The notes under the pieces are model-generated. The model did not search any database. It was given only the letters and a program-made list of their open reading frames with translations, and had not been told where the DNA came from. Of a stretch of 38,105 nt of DNA, positions 8,301 through 15,666 are shown piece by piece (the first letter of the stretch is position 1; each line of letters opens with the position of its first letter). Source of the stretch: Bacteriovoracaceae bacterium (GTDB taxonomy: Bacteria; Bdellovibrionota; Bacteriovoracia; Bacteriovoracales; Bacteriovoracaceae); assembly GCA_947461145.1 (NCBI GenBank), contig CANHJD010000007.1:1-38105 (forward strand), written 5' to 3'. A program made the translations under genes and the position numbers.

Positions 8301-8551
8301 CCATTTTTATTTAATAGTTCTCTGACATAAGTGAAGTACTCCATATGCCCACCCTGATAGGAACTAAGGGCAATGGCATGAGCGTCTTCTGAAAGAGCAG
8401 CTTCCACTACTTCCTGCGCCGAACGATTATGGCCCAGATGGATAACCTCAACCCCTTTGGCCTGTAAGAGCCTGCGCATGATATTGATTGAAGCATCATG
8501 ACCATCAAAAAGACTGGCCGCCGTGACAAAACGTAATTTTCTGGTGTTCAT
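5396..8551 (-). CDS. icmF: Fused isobutyryl-CoA mutase IcmF (B12 domain, G-protein chaperone, mutase)
   Basis: The 1051-residue protein is a complete IcmF. The B12-binding domain comes first, with DGH at 16-18 providing the lower-ligand His18. A MeaB-like GTPase follows with P-loop TGTGGAGKSS near 187-196. The large TIM-barrel mutase domain fills the second half, including SISGYHIAEAG with active-site His739. Two positions set the substrate: Phe566 in RQFAGEG and Gln701 in AQNTCIF stand where methylmalonyl-CoA mutases have Tyr and Arg. This points to isobutyryl-CoA/n-butyryl-CoA interconversion rather than methylmalonyl-CoA. The reaction is adenosylcobalamin-dependent and cytoplasmic, and the fused GTPase gates cofactor loading. 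It is followed with a 1-base overlap by the adenosyltransferase. Related IcmFs also act on pivalyl/isovaleryl-CoA, which cannot be excluded. Confidence 0.93.
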   Translation of the reverse strand: MNTRKLRFVTAASLFDGHDASINIMRRLLQAKGVEVIHLGHNRSAQEVVEAALSEDAHAIALSSYQGGHMEYFTYVRELLNKNGADNVRIFGGGGGVITPPEIQELHKRGITRIYHPNDGTSLGLNGIIDDMINKCDFSTIDNIDFKKLKEKTLTVNEIAKVITYIEDNGLFPFEIKAKNIPVFGITGTGGAGKSSLIDELLLRFHRYYKEKKIALISVDPTKKKTQGALLGDRIRLGSASFENFYVRSLATRGSENELSPEIKKVVEFLKSQNFDLILVETSGIGQASDEITKVADKTLYVMTPEFGAATQLEKIEMLEVADFIAINKYEKPRSEDALRDVRKQYRRNRQLFANHPGSPEDSELPVFGTMASKFNDLGVNALFKEMAKAINFSHNPEIDKIPSERAPEKKHAIIPASKINYLRDIADNVKDYNNHTLISVEKLRLYESLAEASKVVTDSSSLSIKLNSLENQLVPQLKEVEEFDNIIDQYSRGEFTYQVRGKDVSVPTKHRSLSQMEISKVGFPKIHYTSEKYKFIRSQNLPGFFPFAGGVFPFKRADEEPKRQFAGEGGPHRTNARFHYLSKNDAAKRLSTAFDSVTLYGEDPAKRPDIFGKVGESGVSICTLEDMMELYHGFDLTSPSTSVSMTINGPAPIILAMFMNTAINRALPENEQEKLDKMVSVMQQVRGTVQADILKEDQAQNTCIFSLEFALKMMGDVQEFFCKHKIKNYYTVSISGYHIAEAGANPITQLALTLSNGFTYVEYYLSRGMKIDEFCENLSFFFSNGLDPEYSVLGRVARKIWAVTMREKYGASEKSQKLKYHIQTSGRSLHAQEIDFNDIRTTLQAFLALSDNCNSLHTNAYDEAITTPTEESVRRAMAIQLIINREYGLNKTDNPLQGSFIIDELAELVEEAVLNEFERISDKGGVLGAMESMYQRGKIQEESLYYETMKDSGEYPIIGVNTYLPEKFEEWKPIELSRSSGDEKDDQIKRLTEFKLKHKDNSRLSLQKLRDVALSGGNIFEQLMSTVRYCSLGEITEVLYEVGGRYRRNM

Positions 8552-8661
8552 AAATTCAATTCCAGGTCATAAATATTAATTATTTAACAGAGTGTGTTAT
8601 AAGATCATTCCATGTCTAAGCTGATTCAACCATGAGAGGCACAAATTGTATAAGGAAATGC

Positions 8662-8690
8662 TTTATCGCTCACTCTGCAGAGTGTATAAT
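8662..8690 (+). promoter_or_regulatory. Ferredoxin promoter with a perfect 14-bp palindrome between -35 and -10
   Basis: TATAAT is at 8685-8690 and a weak -35 TTTATC at 8662-8667, 17 bases apart. The perfect palindrome CACTCTGCAGAGTG (8671-8684) fills the spacer and abuts the -10 box, the usual place for a repressor operator. A half-site CAGAGTG recurs at 8589-8595, next to a possible icmF -10 (TATAAC on the minus strand, 8601-8596). The same factor might therefore control both divergent genes. Confidence 0.5.
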
Positions 8691-8721
8691 AGGGATGATT
8701 TTTGAAAGTTAAGGAACACAG

Positions 8722-9108
8722 ATGAGTGATCTAATTAAAGTTGAGAACCCATTTCATACAGCGCGGTTTAAGCCAAATCGTAAAGGTAAAAAACCACCTA
8801 AACTTCTGGCCGTTGTTCATCAGTCTGGATGCACTGGTTGTGAAGTCTGTATCGCTGGATGCCCGGTTGACTCTATTGAGTTGGTACCAGGACCAGATCC
8901 GAAGAATCCTACTTATCAGCAGATGGTAGAGATTGATCTTGCTCGCTGTATTGGTTGCCAAAACTGCTCCCAAGACTGTCCTTGGGAAACTATTACGATG
9001 TATCAGCACGATGACGCTTTTACGGCCTGGGGGAATGAAACACTTTCTTCAAAACTCTACGTAGAAGAGACTGAATTAGAACAAATTAAAGAAACTATAG
9101 CTGAATAA
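8722..9108 (+). CDS. 2[4Fe-4S] ferredoxin-type protein
   Basis: The 128-residue protein holds two complete cluster motifs, C-T-G-C-E-V-C-I-A-G-C-P and C-I-G-C-Q-N-C-S-Q-D-C-P, separated by about 35 residues. They are flanked by a basic N-terminal arm and an acidic C-terminal tail of about 35 residues. No signal peptide is seen, so it should be a cytoplasmic electron carrier or a subunit of a larger redox enzyme. It is longer than simple 55-80-residue clostridial ferredoxins and the tail has no domain I recognise. It stands alone between its own promoter and a bidirectional terminator, divergent from icmF. The partner oxidoreductase is not in the window. Confidence 0.88.
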   Translation: MSDLIKVENPFHTARFKPNRKGKKPPKLLAVVHQSGCTGCEVCIAGCPVDSIELVPGPDPKNPTYQQMVEIDLARCIGCQNCSQDCPWETITMYQHDDAFTAWGNETLSSKLYVEETELEQIKETIAE

Positions 9109-9138
9109 AAAAAGGCTCCTTAAAGGAGCCTTTTTTTT
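9107..9138. terminator. Bidirectional intrinsic terminator
   Basis: GGCTCC at 9114-9119 pairs with GGAGCC at 9125-9130 around a short loop, flanked by an A-run before and a run of eight T after. It can end both the ferredoxin transcript and the convergent outer-membrane protein transcript. Confidence 0.9.
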
Positions 9139-9141
9139 AGA

Positions 9142-9705
9142 TTAAAAAGCAAAAGGTGCAGAAAGACCGAGCATCATCGACTGATAGGTCACTTCCTTAT
9201 TAAACTCAATACCGCCAGCTTCATAAGAATCAAATTTCCCGGATCTAAATTCAAGATTGATATCGATAAACGGAAGTCCAGTAAAACCAACACCAACTTT
9301 TGTTCCTGTTCCTTGGCTTAGCTTAACATCTGATCCACCATCAAAAGTTGTTTCACCATTAGCGGAAAAAATATAGCCTGCATAAACTCTTAATAGAACT
9401 GGGAACTCGAAGCCCACAAAGCCTGCAAACTCTGATAGAGAAACGTTTTCATCAAAATCATTATCATCCATATCAATACTGCTGTTAAGGTAATCTAAGC
9501 CTAATTGAAAACCAAGATTTTGATAACCTAAACGTGCACCAAAAGCTCCTCCACTTCCACCTGTGTAACTCTCAGAATCTTCAATATCTATTTTGGATCC
9601 AAGATTGTAACCAATCACAGGTTCAACTAGAAGGGCGGCATTTGATTGCGATGTAAAACTAATAAGAAGTGCTAAAAGAAGAGCGAGTTGGGTAAGCTGT
9701 TTCAC
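9142..9705 (-). CDS. Small outer-membrane beta-barrel protein
   Basis: I place the start at the GTG at 9705, because AAGGAG lies seven bases upstream and the product then begins directly with a signal peptide. That peptide has a Lys near the start, a Leu/Ala-rich core and SNA before ALLVEP. Upstream in-frame starts would add a long non-signal extension. The mature part of about 165 residues alternates hydrophobic and polar residues, is rich in Gly and aromatics, and ends in '-LSAPFAF', the C-terminal Phe typical of outer-membrane barrels (8-stranded, OmpA/OmpW-like size). No function beyond a barrel is supported. A 20-bp inverted repeat lies in its leader. Confidence 0.75.
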   Translation of the reverse strand: MKQLTQLALLLALLISFTSQSNAALLVEPVIGYNLGSKIDIEDSESYTGGSGGAFGARLGYQNLGFQLGLDYLNSSIDMDDNDFDENVSLSEFAGFVGFEFPVLLRVYAGYIFSANGETTFDGGSDVKLSQGTGTKVGVGFTGLPFIDINLEFRSGKFDSYEAGGIEFNKEVTYQSMMLGLSAPFAF

Positions 9706-9721
9706 TTGGAAACTCCTTTTC

Positions 9722-9741
9722 ATAAGTAGGTATGTACTTAT
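9722..9741. promoter_or_regulatory. Inverted repeat ATAAGTA-N6-TACTTAT upstream of the barrel gene
   Basis: Perfect 7-base arms flank a 6-base spacer, 17 bases before the GTG start and just upstream of the AAGGAG. It could be a regulator site or a leader-RNA hairpin. Confidence 0.4.
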
Positions 9742-9766
9742 CTTAAAGAGTTTCAAAAAAACTGCA

Positions 9767-10981
9767 TTACTTTTGTATCTTACCAATTAAGTCTTGCAAT
9801 CTAATCATGACAATTTCATTTTGATTACCTAACTTTATAGCAACGTGACCTGACGGAACTTCTTGTATATTTTCGCTCGCAATAATTCTTCCCTTCCTAT
9901 CCTGAGAGATTTGCCCCACCATCTCTCCTTCTATCGCCATCACTTGACCCAGAACACCCTTGCCAAACATTATAAGATCACCGTCTTTAACTGAGAACTT
10001 ACAGGCCAGGCAATTATAGCGATTATCTATGACAACGGTATGACCAGATTTTAAATTGAAACTTGTAATATCTTCCTTGATTTTAGTTAGAGAAAATAGA
10101 TTCATATCCGATCGCACGATAAGACCGAGGGCAAAGCATACAGTTGCAAATTGCATTAACTTTGATCTTTGAAGAATGACACCTTCAAATTCTATATCCC
10201 TTAGTTTATCTCCAGCTTCGCGACTTATTTGAATAGCAATTTTTTTATCGAATACAAATTTCTTGAGAATAATTGAAAAGAACAATGTTGTTAACAAAAG
10301 AACAAGGGCCGAGTACATGACTAGTCTAAAAAAATACATCCCTTCTTGATGAATCAAGACTTCTCGACTTTGAATTGTGTAGGTACTAATGAGGAAAACT
10401 AAGGGAAGAATGATCCAGTTCACTAGATCCACTAATTTGTGACGAAAAAACCACTCTTTTCTTTTCTGATGGTGATCATACTGAATGAGCTTTGTTCTAA
10501 AGTGTTCATATTGATCTACGGATAGAAGATCAGGTCTAGCCTGATAAATACCTTCCCAAACGTAATCAATTCGCTCCAAACTTGAGCTAAAGTAATGTTT
10601 CAATCCATCTTTCATTTTAAAATAAAAAACAGACCAACAAACAATACCTACAGATTCTATTTCATTGAACGAAATATTTTCAGTTTTAGCTAAGTTATGA
10701 ATACAGAGGTGATCTTGGTACACCTGAATCGAGCGATTCAAACGGCTTCTTAACCAGGAGAAATAAAAAATTGCGAAACTAAAAAAATAGGCAATAGAGC
10801 ACCAAAGTTCGACAGAATAGTCTGTATAGACCTCAGGCAAACGGGAGTATGAAAGTCGGTGTCCCCAAAATGAGAGAACAAAACCTGAAAGAGTGAGAAG
10901 GGCCACAAAGTAGACTCGATAGTGACTCCTATAATGAAGTAAGCGAGGTGAGGCAGAGTGAGCCGATACTGTCTGTTCCAA
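9767..10981 (-). CDS. Multi-spanning membrane protein with a signal peptidase I-like C-terminus lacking catalytic residues
   Basis: The 404-residue protein starts at TTG with AGGAG six bases upstream. Two N-terminal helices (about 24-40 and 62-80) are followed by a soluble segment of about 90 residues resembling a bacterial PH domain. Next come two or three more helices (about 190-205, 222-245, 280-292). The last 95 residues read like the beta-rich core of S26 signal peptidases: 'VKDGDLIMFGKG', then a V-P-x-G-H segment, then 'DLIGKIQK' at the end. The Ser-Met-x-Pro nucleophile motif is absent, and the usual Lys position in 'LGQVMAIEG' is Gln. It therefore looks like a non-catalytic relative, if related at all. 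It lies just upstream of the barrel gene and downstream of lgt-like/lspA. Function unknown. Confidence 0.55.
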   Translation of the reverse strand: MEQTVSAHSASPRLLHYRSHYRVYFVALLTLSGFVLSFWGHRLSYSRLPEVYTDYSVELWCSIAYFFSFAIFYFSWLRSRLNRSIQVYQDHLCIHNLAKTENISFNEIESVGIVCWSVFYFKMKDGLKHYFSSSLERIDYVWEGIYQARPDLLSVDQYEHFRTKLIQYDHHQKRKEWFFRHKLVDLVNWIILPLVFLISTYTIQSREVLIHQEGMYFFRLVMYSALVLLLTTLFFSIILKKFVFDKKIAIQISREAGDKLRDIEFEGVILQRSKLMQFATVCFALGLIVRSDMNLFSLTKIKEDITSFNLKSGHTVVIDNRYNCLACKFSVKDGDLIMFGKGVLGQVMAIEGEMVGQISQDRKGRIIASENIQEVPSGHVAIKLGNQNEIVMIRLQDLIGKIQK

Positions 10982-11046
10982 GAAAAGCTCCTGTTTTATT
11001 CCAAGGCTTTTATCGGCAGTCGTTTGTTAAAACTTGATTACTTTGC

Positions 11047-11769
11047 TTATCCTTTCTCTAACTTGATGAATTTATTATTTAAAATAAGTACAAACCCCAT
11101 AAAAATTAAACCAATGGAGATCCATTGTGATGGGGAAAGCGCACCCCATTGTCCCCTTATGTCATCTCCTCTGAGAAACTCGATGAGTATTCTTATGCCC
11201 CCGTATGAAACAAAATAAATAGGCAGAACAAAAGAATCCTTAACTTTCTTAAGGATTACTAGACCCATTATCAAGAGAAGAAAACTTTCGAATAGTTGCG
11301 TTGGATGTCTGTGAACACCTTCAATATTTATGGCCCACCACTTATCTGTAACTTCTCCAAAGCAGCATCCTGCCAAAAAACATCCCAGTCTACCAATAGA
11401 ATGGCCAAAAATTGTAGCAAGAATTAAGGCATTCAGAGATTTGAGTGTTAGGGGAAACTTAAACGATCTATAAAAAATTAGGTATATTAAACCAAAAAGG
11501 AATCCACCATAAAAAACAAATCCTCCGCCTGTCCAAAAGGTTGACTCTGATAGGACACCTATTTCGATTTTGTTGGAGTTAAAAATATAAAGTAATTTAG
11601 ACCCAACCCAAGATAAAATAAAAAGTCCCCAAAAAAGGAGGTTTTTGAATTTTGTGGGAATGTCAGAAATTGAAAAAAATATCTGATGACCCACCCCCCA
11701 ACCTAGACCCATGAGGAGTGGGTAAGAATAAATGATGAAATCTTTATTTTGGTAAAGAATTGGAAGCAT
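11047..11769 (-). CDS. lgt: Prolipoprotein diacylglyceryl transferase family protein (Lgt variant)
   Basis: This is an inner-membrane protein of about 240 residues with roughly seven hydrophobic helices. Family marks are present: 'GGGFVFYGG', then GHSIGRLGCFLAGCCFGEVTD-type sequence (shortened here), 'HPTQLFES', and a late 'RILIEFLRGDD'. Lgt moves diacylglycerol from phosphatidylglycerol onto the lipobox Cys of prelipoproteins. In the core motif the usual G-x-G-N-F is G-x-G-C-F, a variant seen in some lineages, so this may be a second, divergent Lgt. I prefer the ATG at 11769, preceded by GGAG; in-frame ATG 11778 and TTG 11787 are possible. It overlaps lspA, so coupled lipoprotein-processing genes are likely. 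Confidence 0.75.
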   Translation of the reverse strand: MLPILYQNKDFIIYSYPLLMGLGWGVGHQIFFSISDIPTKFKNLLFWGLFILSWVGSKLLYIFNSNKIEIGVLSESTFWTGGGFVFYGGFLFGLIYLIFYRSFKFPLTLKSLNALILATIFGHSIGRLGCFLAGCCFGEVTDKWWAINIEGVHRHPTQLFESFLLLIMGLVILKKVKDSFVLPIYFVSYGGIRILIEFLRGDDIRGQWGALSPSQWISIGLIFMGFVLILNNKFIKLEKG

Positions 11770-12274
11770 GCTCTCCATTTGCAGCAAGTTTTTTTGCTTT
11801 TAATTGTATAAAGAAATCGATGATGAGAAGTCCAGCGGCTACAGTAATGCAACTGTCAGCTACATTGAATGCAGGAAAATGGTTTGCCTCTTCTTTCCAA
11901 TAGAAAAGAAGAAAGTCCACAACGTACCCAAGGGAAAATCGATCAATCAAATTTCCAACAGCTCCAGCAATAATTAGGGCATAGGCCGTTGATAAATAAA
12001 GAGGCCCCTTGATCGTTTTTATCAGCATATAGAAAATCCAACCGCAAAAAATTACTGGAAGAGCGAGAAACATAACCTGTCTAAAGATTTCATGTGCACC
12101 TGCACCGAAGCCAAAAGCAGCACCAGTATTTTTGACATAAGCAATACTAAAAAATCCATCTATCACTGGTATTGATTGACCATAATAGAGAGATGATTGA
12201 ATTGCTCCCTTTGAAAGCTGATCAATAATTATTAATGTAGCCATAATAAGGCAGAGAGACCAAAATCGCGCCAT
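11744..12274 (-). CDS. lspA: Lipoprotein signal peptidase (signal peptidase II)
   Basis: The 176-residue protein has four hydrophobic helices. Both catalytic aspartates of this membrane aspartyl peptidase are present: Asp111 in GNLIDR and Asp140 in FNVADS. 'VKNTGAAFG' is the conserved periplasmic segment. LspA cleaves signal peptides from lipid-modified prolipoproteins, several of which are encoded in this window. AGGAAA precedes the ATG. The gene overlaps the Lgt variant downstream and lies eight bases after the response regulator stop, so it may share that transcript. Confidence 0.96.
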   Translation of the reverse strand: MARFWSLCLIMATLIIIDQLSKGAIQSSLYYGQSIPVIDGFFSIAYVKNTGAAFGFGAGAHEIFRQVMFLALPVIFCGWIFYMLIKTIKGPLYLSTAYALIIAGAVGNLIDRFSLGYVVDFLLFYWKEEANHFPAFNVADSCITVAAGLLIIDFFIQLKAKKLAANGEHASNSLPK

Positions 12275-12282
12275 AAATTTTC

Positions 12283-13785
12283 CTAGTAATAGTCTTTAGG
12301 ACTTATTTCATATTTTTCAATTTTACGAAGTAACGTTTTCTTAGGAATATTTGCATTTAATGCTGTCTGATTAATACGCCCACGATTTATTTTAAGCGCC
12401 TGAACAATAAATTCTTTTTCAAATAAATCTTTTGCCAAGGCAAAATCTAACTTCCCACCCTCTCCCACTTTAGTTCCAAAGGAAAAGTGAACTTCATTTG
12501 AATTAGAAGATTTTGCTGTTGGAGCATCAAGGACAGAATTCTGAATATCCGCAAGATCAATAACACTATCAGTAGTAATCTGGTCTTTAGGCTCAACTTT
12601 CTTTTGATCTTTGAAAACAATCGCCGGCAATGAATTTACATGAATCATGTCAGATGATTCCATAATAAAACAATGCTCGATTATGTTTCTGAGTTCACGA
12701 ATATTTCCTGGCCATGAATAGTTAGTTAAAACCTCAAGGGCCTCTGGCTCTGCTCCGCCAACTTTAAGATTATGAACATTATTAAAATAATTTATGTAAT
12801 GATTCACAAGATGAGGAATATCCGTTTTTCTCTCCCTCAGTGGAGGAAGATAAACTGGTAGAACATTCAAACGATAAAATAAGTCTTCCCTAAAAGTCCC
12901 TTCCTTGATCATTTCTTCAAAGGGCTTATGAGAAGCTGCGATTATTCTTACATCTACTTTTATTTCTCTATTTGATCCAACAGGCATAAAAGTTTTTTCT
13001 TGCAGGACTCTAAGTAATTTAACCTGCATAGCCGCTGAAATATCTCCAATTTCATCTAGAAATATTGTGCCACCTTCAGCGAATTGGAATTTGCCTATTT
13101 TCCTTTGATCAGCACCTGTAAAAGCACCTTTTTCATGGCCAAATAATTCCGACTCAATCAAGTTTTCAGAAATCGCTCCACAGTTAATTGTGACAAATTT
13201 CTCATCTTTTCTTGGTGAATTATAATGGATCGCTTTAGCGACCAATTCTTTACCTGTTCCAGATTCTCCACGAATTAAAACAGGTGTATTAACTTTTGCA
13301 AGTTTTGAAATGACATCAAAAACCTTTTTCATGGCCGTTGATTCACCAACAAACTTATCTTTTGAAGTCGAAGTTTCACCAATTGAAAGAGTTGGAGATG
13401 AAAAACCGACGGTTTCCACCATTGATCTTGCTTTGAGGGCTCTCTTAATGAGAGCTACCAGGTTTTCAGAGGTGATTGGTTTCTCAAGATAGTTATAGGC
13501 ACCTTCTCTCACGGCCTTTACAGCGTCACCAACATTTGAATAAGCGGTAAGAATAAGAACAATAACAGAGGAATCATGCTTTTTGATTTCTGAGAGGGCC
13601 TGTATCCCGTCCATCTCAGGCATGTTTACATCCATAACAACGAGATCATATTTTTTGCCGTAAACTTTATTTACAGCTTCCTTACCATTGTCAGCAACAT
13701 CTACCACAAAATGATGATATTCCAGGGCCTGTTTTACCGATTGTTGTAAAACCTTATCATCATCAACCACTAAAACCTTATGCAT
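12283..13785 (-). CDS. NtrC-family sigma-54-dependent response regulator
   Basis: Three domains appear in order. The receiver (1-120) has phosphoacceptor Asp52 in VVMDVNMPEMDG and Lys102 in EKP. The AAA+ sigma-54 activator domain has Walker A GESGTGKE at 173-180 and the sigma-54 contact loop GAFTGA at 220-225. A Fis-type helix-turn-helix lies at the C-terminus ('NQTALNANIPKKTLLRKI'). An acidic linker of about 70 residues separates the last two domains. It would activate RNA polymerase-sigma-54 when phosphorylated. The gene starts with AGGAG nine bases after the CHASE2 kinase stop, so the kinase is its likely partner. A near-consensus sigma-54 promoter lies at 29522-29538; a link between the two is only inference. 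Confidence 0.95.
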   Translation of the reverse strand: MHKVLVVDDDKVLQQSVKQALEYHHFVVDVADNGKEAVNKVYGKKYDLVVMDVNMPEMDGIQALSEIKKHDSSVIVLILTAYSNVGDAVKAVREGAYNYLEKPITSENLVALIKRALKARSMVETVGFSSPTLSIGETSTSKDKFVGESTAMKKVFDVISKLAKVNTPVLIRGESGTGKELVAKAIHYNSPRKDEKFVTINCGAISENLIESELFGHEKGAFTGADQRKIGKFQFAEGGTIFLDEIGDISAAMQVKLLRVLQEKTFMPVGSNREIKVDVRIIAASHKPFEEMIKEGTFREDLFYRLNVLPVYLPPLRERKTDIPHLVNHYINYFNNVHNLKVGGAEPEALEVLTNYSWPGNIRELRNIIEHCFIMESSDMIHVNSLPAIVFKDQKKVEPKDQITTDSVIDLADIQNSVLDAPTAKSSNSNEVHFSFGTKVGEGGKLDFALAKDLFEKEFIVQALKINRGRINQTALNANIPKKTLLRKIEKYEISPKDYY

Positions 13786-13794
13786 GGAAAACTC

Positions 13795-15666
13795 CTATTC
13801 ATTCTTAAGCTTAATTATAAACGCAGTTCCCTCTCCTAGGTGAGAGGTTGCAGAAATGACCCCGTTATGAAGTTCGATAAAATATTTTACCAGATAAAGG
13901 CCCAAACCAGAGCCTTTTATCGAATGGGTTGAGTCATTTTTCACCCGATAAAATTTATCAAAAATATAAGTCAAATCGTCTTGCCCTATTCCGACCCCAT
14001 TATCCTTAACTTCTATATATACCCAGTCAGGATCGTCCCAAGTCTTTATCCAAACAGTTTTGCCCTTACCAGCATACTTTATAGCATTTTCAATTAAATT
14101 CGAAATAACCCTATTCATTAGTACGGTATCTACCTGAATTGGATAAAGAGGGGATAATTCCGTTTCAATAAGCATTTGCTTTGAAGTAGCTTCAAATTGT
14201 AGCTTTTCAACTATACCTTCTATAATTTTATTAATGTCTTTTGATTCTTTTTTAAGTGTCAGGTTCTGGGATTCAATCTTTGTTAAATCTAAAATTGAAT
14301 TAATAAAATTATTTAGTTCTTTGGTCGAATTTAGAACATTATCAATAAGCTCCGTTTGCTCGGCCGTATTATTAAATTTGATCTTCAATATGTCAGCAAT
14401 ACCCGTTATTTTTGCAACAGGTGTTTTTAGATCATGACTCATGAGTGAGATAAAATTCTGTTTCAAGTTATCGACTTGTTTCAGTAATTTTGTTTCTTCT
14501 TGAATGGCATATCTTCGCTGATATTCTTCAATCGCCCGAAATGGGACCCAGATATAGTAGACCACGAAAATACTCAATACGACATGTGAGAGCTTAATCC
14601 ACCATCCAAATGAAACAAAAAGCACATAGCTTAAAACGAGGATTCCAATAATCATGACTATCGTCAGAATTAATCCTTTAACTGGCTGAACACGGGATAT
14701 AAAAGACGAAAGGATAAGAGCAATAATCAGGGAGGCAATTTGAGTGTAGATATCAGGAATTTCTAAAATTGTTTTTTCACCTGCAAGTGCCTCAATCACA
14801 TGAGCATGAACAGCTAATTTGGGAGTCGTAGGGATATCTTTTTCAAAAGGTGTGAGGACAAAATTATTAGCATTTGAAGTATATCTCGGCCCTACCAAAA
14901 CGATTTTATTTTTAAAAAATCCCTGTGGATAATTACCTGTTACAACTCGATAAAAGGGAATTGAGTTAACCGAGCCGGAATTTGGATTACCCGAATATTT
15001 AAATAAGGCAAAGTTTGCATCTGCACCAGTGCTATAAGTATGGCCTTGATAAGAATTTGCATCCTTCGGAGAGAAGCTTTGGAACTCCCGAATTTTTTTT
15101 GCGGCCCAAAGATGGATGGAATCATCACCTGAAATGTTTAATATTGCCCTTCGAACAACATCATCTTTAGCAAAAACTTGTTGATCTATATGAAGCTGAC
15201 CCAGATGATAGCCCACATCTCTCAAGCCCTCAGGGGGAATTTGTTCTCCAAAATTATCTAGTTCCGTTGCAAATTTAAATTTATTTCCATCAGGAGAATA
15301 ACTTCTTATTGTTTCTCGAAATTGGTTTAGATAGCGCAATTCTATGTCTGAATCTGGTTCAAACAAAGATACAAAATATCCAACAAGCAATGGCTTTTCT
15401 TCAGATATTCGATTCATTAATCTTGAATGTGAAGCATATGAATAAGGAAAGGATTCACCTAAAAATTGATCTGTTTCGACATCCAAAGTCACAAGCACAA
15501 TCGGATTTTTTAGATTTCTTGAAGTAAGATCACTCTTAATAAGAAAATCATAAAATATAGATTCAAGAGGACTAAAAGAGTATTGAATTAATATAGTGAT
15601 AAAAGCAAGAGTCACCAGAAGTGGTGCAAATTTTGAAAACTCAATCGATTTTAATTTACTAAACAC
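13795..15666 (-). CDS. CHASE2-domain sensor histidine kinase
   Basis: The 623-residue protein has an N-terminal membrane helix, then a periplasmic CHASE2 domain of about 280 residues ('NPIVLVTLDVETDQFLG' and 'FFKNKIVLVGP' are typical). Three clustered helices follow (about 300-375) and then the cytoplasmic kinase. The HisKA motif SLMSHDLKTP gives phospho-His411. The ATPase N-box is NLIENAIKYAG, with DNGVGIG and GSGLGL following. No HAMP or PAS lies between membrane and kinase, only a short coiled segment. Start is a GTG with GGAAGG upstream, overlapping the pseudo-M48 gene by eight bases. The tight order pseudo-M48, kinase, sigma-54 regulator suggests one signalling unit. The signal is unknown. 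Confidence 0.95.
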   Translation of the reverse strand: MFSKLKSIEFSKFAPLLVTLAFITILIQYSFSPLESIFYDFLIKSDLTSRNLKNPIVLVTLDVETDQFLGESFPYSYASHSRLMNRISEEKPLLVGYFVSLFEPDSDIELRYLNQFRETIRSYSPDGNKFKFATELDNFGEQIPPEGLRDVGYHLGQLHIDQQVFAKDDVVRRAILNISGDDSIHLWAAKKIREFQSFSPKDANSYQGHTYSTGADANFALFKYSGNPNSGSVNSIPFYRVVTGNYPQGFFKNKIVLVGPRYTSNANNFVLTPFEKDIPTTPKLAVHAHVIEALAGEKTILEIPDIYTQIASLIIALILSSFISRVQPVKGLILTIVMIIGILVLSYVLFVSFGWWIKLSHVVLSIFVVYYIWVPFRAIEEYQRRYAIQEETKLLKQVDNLKQNFISLMSHDLKTPVAKITGIADILKIKFNNTAEQTELIDNVLNSTKELNNFINSILDLTKIESQNLTLKKESKDINKIIEGIVEKLQFEATSKQMLIETELSPLYPIQVDTVLMNRVISNLIENAIKYAGKGKTVWIKTWDDPDWVYIEVKDNGVGIGQDDLTYIFDKFYRVKNDSTHSIKGSGLGLYLVKYFIELHNGVISATSHLGEGTAFIIKLKNE

